Positions 61,578 through 64,000 of a stretch of 64,000 bases of DNA are shown here, one piece after another. Positions within the stretch are counted from its first letter, which is position 1; each line of letters begins with the position of its first letter. The DNA comes from Pectobacterium polaris. GTDB taxonomy: Bacteria > Pseudomonadota > Gammaproteobacteria > Enterobacterales > Enterobacteriaceae. The stretch spans positions 496,001 through 560,000 of the forward strand of contig NZ_CP017481.1 of the NCBI RefSeq assembly GCF_002307355.1, given 5' to 3'. Under the pieces are notes generated by a model. The model was not told the DNA's origin, searched no databases, and saw only the letters and a list, made by a program, of their open reading frames with translations. A program made the position numbers and the translations under genes.

Positions 61578-61725
61578 CATTTATCATAACCGTCGCTACA
61601 ATGCGCCCCCTTTGAGGATAAGTGAATCCGCTTATTCTCTCTGGGCTACCGCTGACAGCACTAAGCTAAGCGCGTTCCCCCAGAAAGCTTGTTTTATGGC
61701 GCACTATTAATCCAAGAGGCTCACA

Positions 61726-62754
61726 GTGCTGGATAATATCAAAATCAAATTACAGTATTGGCTTCCCAAGATCTGGCTGACCCGCTTAGCGGGCTGGGGA
61801 GCAAATAAGCGTGCAGGAAAACTCACCAAGCTGGTGATCGATCTGTTTGTCCGCCAATACAACGTCAACATGCAGGAAGCGCAGCAGCCGGATACCGCCT
61901 CCTACCGCACGTTTAACGAATTTTTCGTTCGCCCTCTGCGCCAAGGCATTCGTCCTGTCGATCCTCATGCGCACCGTCTGGTGCAGCCCGCTGACGGCGT
62001 GCTGTCGCAGTTTGGCCCCATTACCGACGGCAAGCTGATTCAGGCGAAGAATCACGACTACACGCTGGAAGCGTTGCTGGCTGGCAACTATGTGATGGCC
62101 GATCTGTTCCGCGACGGCCTGTTTGCCACCATTTATCTTTCTCCACGTGATTATCACCGCCTCCACATGCCGTGCGACGGCGTGCTGCGCGAGATGATTT
62201 ATGTGCCGGGTGACCTGTTCTCTGTCAATCTGCTGACGGCCGATAACGTGCCGAATCTGTTTGCGCGTAACGAACGCGTCATTTGCCTGTTTGATACTGA
62301 ATTCGGCCCATTGGCACAGATTCTGGTCGGTGCGACCATTGTCGGCAGCATCGAAACCGTGTGGTCCGGCGTGGTGACGCCACCGCGTGAAGGCATCATC
62401 AAGCGTTGGACTTACCCGCAGGCGGGTGAAGAAGGTGCAGTCGTGCTGGCGAAAGGCGAGGAAATGGGTCGCTTCAAGCTCGGCTCAACCGTGATTAACC
62501 TGTTTGCTGCCGGCAATAATCTCCAGTTTGCCGCACACCTGAATACCATGAGCGTGACGCGTATGGGCGAACCGTTTGCCGAAGTCCGTCAGGATGAGCA
62601 AGCGCCTGTTGTCTTCCCGGAAGGAACCGAACTGGAAGCCAACGACGCCGCACTGTCGCCTGCCGCTGTAACATCTGAGCCAGCTCAGGTTGAGGGACAA
62701 AATCCCGCGGCTGATGCAGCCGGCCAGACGGGCCACAAACCCGACGCGCCGTAA
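61726..62754 (+). CDS. psd: Phosphatidylserine decarboxylase proenzyme
   Basis: Inner-membrane enzyme making phosphatidylethanolamine. It is a self-cleaving proenzyme: [11 protein letters not shown] contains the LGST site, where cleavage gives the α chain with an N-terminal pyruvoyl group. The core 285 residues match E. coli Psd, and the C-terminal tail is an Ala/Pro/Glu-rich, low-order extension. GTG start with AGAGG upstream. mscM follows after 55 bp in the same direction. Confidence 0.96.
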   Translation: MLDNIKIKLQYWLPKIWLTRLAGWGANKRAGKLTKLVIDLFVRQYNVNMQEAQQPDTASYRTFNEFFVRPLRQGIRPVDPHAHRLVQPADGVLSQFGPITDGKLIQAKNHDYTLEALLAGNYVMADLFRDGLFATIYLSPRDYHRLHMPCDGVLREMIYVPGDLFSVNLLTADNVPNLFARNERVICLFDTEFGPLAQILVGATIVGSIETVWSGVVTPPREGIIKRWTYPQAGEEGAVVLAKGEEMGRFKLGSTVINLFAAGNNLQFAAHLNTMSVTRMGEPFAEVRQDEQAPVVFPEGTELEANDAALSPAAVTSEPAQVEGQNPAADAAGQTGHKPDAP

Positions 62755-62809
62755 ATAACGTCCGACTTTAGTCGCTTGTAAGAGTGTTGTTTGTAATAAG
62801 GTAGCTAAC

Positions 62810-64000
62810 GTGCGTCTGATTCTGACTTTTCTTTTGGGATGTTTATTATCAACTGCCGCGTTGGCTGCCACTGCGCCCAATGAGGCGCAGTTACGCCAGC
62901 AGCTACAGCAGGCGGAAGCCAACAAAGGTGCAGCCGATCAGGCGAAAGTCGTTGAAGAATATCAGGCTGCACTGAACACCCTGCAGGACCGCAAAGAGTC
63001 ACTGGAGCGCGCCACACAGTATCAGCGCGTCATTGATGATTTCCCTAAGCTGGTTCAAGAGCTGCGTCGCCAGCTTAATGCCGAAGACGGCAAATCGTCG
63101 TCTATTTCAGAAAGTCTCTCCAGCAACGATCTCGAACAGCAGTTACTGCAAACCAGCAGCCAGCTGTTGGAACAGGCCCGCCAGCTCCAGCAGGAACAGG
63201 ATCGGCTGCGTGAAATCAGCGACTCACTGAGCCAGCTTCCGCAGCAGCAAACTGAAGCCAGCCGCATGCAAAACGATGCGGAACGCCGTATTCAGTCTCT
63301 CGGTACGCCTGCTACCCCGCTGGGGCAAGCGCAACTCGTCGCGCTTCAGGCCGAATCTGCCCTGCGCAAAAGCCGGGTGGACGAACTGGAGCTGGCACAG
63401 CTGTCAGCCAGCAATCGTCAGGAGCTGTCCCGGTTACGTGTCGAACTGTATAAAAAGCGCTACGACAGGATGGATCTGCTGCAACAGGATTTACGCAGCA
63501 GACTCAACAACCTGCGCCAGCGCGAAGCCGAACAGGCATTAGAGCGCACAGAGCTGCTCGCCGAACAAAGTGGCGATTTACCTAGCGTCATCAGCAAGCA
63601 GCTACAGGTTAACCGCGAGCTCTCCGTCGCGCTGAACCAGCAAGCACAGCGGATGGACCTCATAGCTTCTCAGCAGCGTCAGGCTGCCACGCACACCATT
63701 CAGGTTCGTCAGGCGCTGAGCACCATTCGCGAACAGGCACAGTGGCTCGGTGTTTCACCGATATTGGGTGAAACCTTACGGGCACAGATCGCCCGCCTGC
63801 CGGAAATGCCCAAGCCTCAGTTGCTAGATAGCGACATGGCACAGCTGCGCGTACAGCGCCTGCACTTTGAAGATCTGATCAACAAACCGCAGGAGCCTGA
63901 TAACGCCAAACAGGATAACGGCGATCCGCTGACCAACGAACAGCAGCGTATTCTGGCCGACCAGATGCGAACCCAGCGCGACCTGCTGACCTCACTGATC
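62810..64000 (+). CDS. mscM: Miniconductance mechanosensitive channel MscM (partial, 5' end)
   Basis: Large MscS-family channel (YjeP) for osmotic down-shock, cut off by the window end. A GTG start gives the signal peptide MRLILTFLLGCLLSTAALA-AT. About 380 residues of the periplasmic, heptad-rich coiled-coil domain follow (LRQQLQQAEANKGAADQ, LEQQLLQTSSQLLEQARQLQ). The conserved RMDLIASQQRQAATHTIQVR and LRAQIARLPEMPKPQ blocks match E. coli MscM. The membrane and pore domains would lie beyond the window. It is adjacent to psd, as in E. coli. Confidence 0.93.
   Translation, partial: MRLILTFLLGCLLSTAALAATAPNEAQLRQQLQQAEANKGAADQAKVVEEYQAALNTLQDRKESLERATQYQRVIDDFPKLVQELRRQLNAEDGKSSSISESLSSNDLEQQLLQTSSQLLEQARQLQQEQDRLREISDSLSQLPQQQTEASRMQNDAERRIQSLGTPATPLGQAQLVALQAESALRKSRVDELELAQLSASNRQELSRLRVELYKKRYDRMDLLQQDLRSRLNNLRQREAEQALERTELLAEQSGDLPSVISKQLQVNRELSVALNQQAQRMDLIASQQRQAATHTIQVRQALSTIREQAQWLGVSPILGETLRAQIARLPEMPKPQLLDSDMAQLRVQRLHFEDLINKPQEPDNAKQDNGDPLTNEQQRILADQMRTQRDLLTSLI

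Overview
The window is a continuous piece of an enterobacterial chromosome. Proteins and gene neighbourhoods match Enterobacterales closely (speA, metK, the hflX-hflK-hflC/hfq/miaA/mutL/amiB/tsaE/nnr block, orn, rsgA, psd, mscM). A 127-bp ERIC element and the accessory content suggest a soft-rot genus such as Pectobacterium. That genus call is inference from sequence style; no database search was possible.

Layout. (1) 0-9.1 kb: a LuxR-type regulator convergent with speA, then metK, an ERIC element, sprT, endA, rsmE, gshB, yqgE and ruvX. (2) 9.1-13.4 kb: fbp and mpl (divergent), purA and a DUF2065 gene. (3) 13.5-25.7 kb: the minus-strand RNA/protein quality-control block hflC, hflK, hflX, hfq, miaA, mutL, amiB, tsaE, nnr, with divergent queG. 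(4) 26-59.3 kb: about 33 kb of accessory DNA between queG and orn, two genes that in E. coli K-12 are separated only by a tRNA-Gly cluster. (5) 59.4-64 kb: two tRNA-Gly(GCC) genes, orn, rsgA, psd and the 5' part of mscM.

The accessory block starts with ahpC-ahpF (peroxide reduction) and a DUF4153 membrane protein. A compact four-gene MacAB/TolC-like tripartite exporter follows (31.7-36.4 kb), in which each gene overlaps the next by exactly 8 nt. A broken leaderless gene lies 48 bp upstream of the exporter on the same strand, and its intact paralogue lies convergently just past the exporter's last gene. This cargo-exporter arrangement is the best candidate for a poorly described system here. 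Two further leaderless proteins of similar style (at 38.7 and 40.2 kb) and a small secreted protein (38.1 kb) lie next to it.

From 39.8 to 44.6 kb there is an old tandem duplication of a unit [tRNA-Gly - spacer - secreted PPC-like gene - 2-hydroxyacid dehydrogenase gene]. One copy keeps the good tRNA but has wrecked genes; the other has the good genes but a wrecked tRNA. A leaderless gene sits in the damaged copy and its reading frame runs back into the remnant. Beyond this are DUF6138-like, alcohol dehydrogenase, LysE/LysR/MFS, a nitrate/sulfonate/taurine-type ABC importer, a DUF1963 protein, a YjjG-type phosphatase coupled to an MFS transporter, and two orphan genes. The three intact tRNA-Gly genes are now split, one at 39.8 kb and two at 59.4-59.6 kb, so accessory DNA lies inside the tRNA array.
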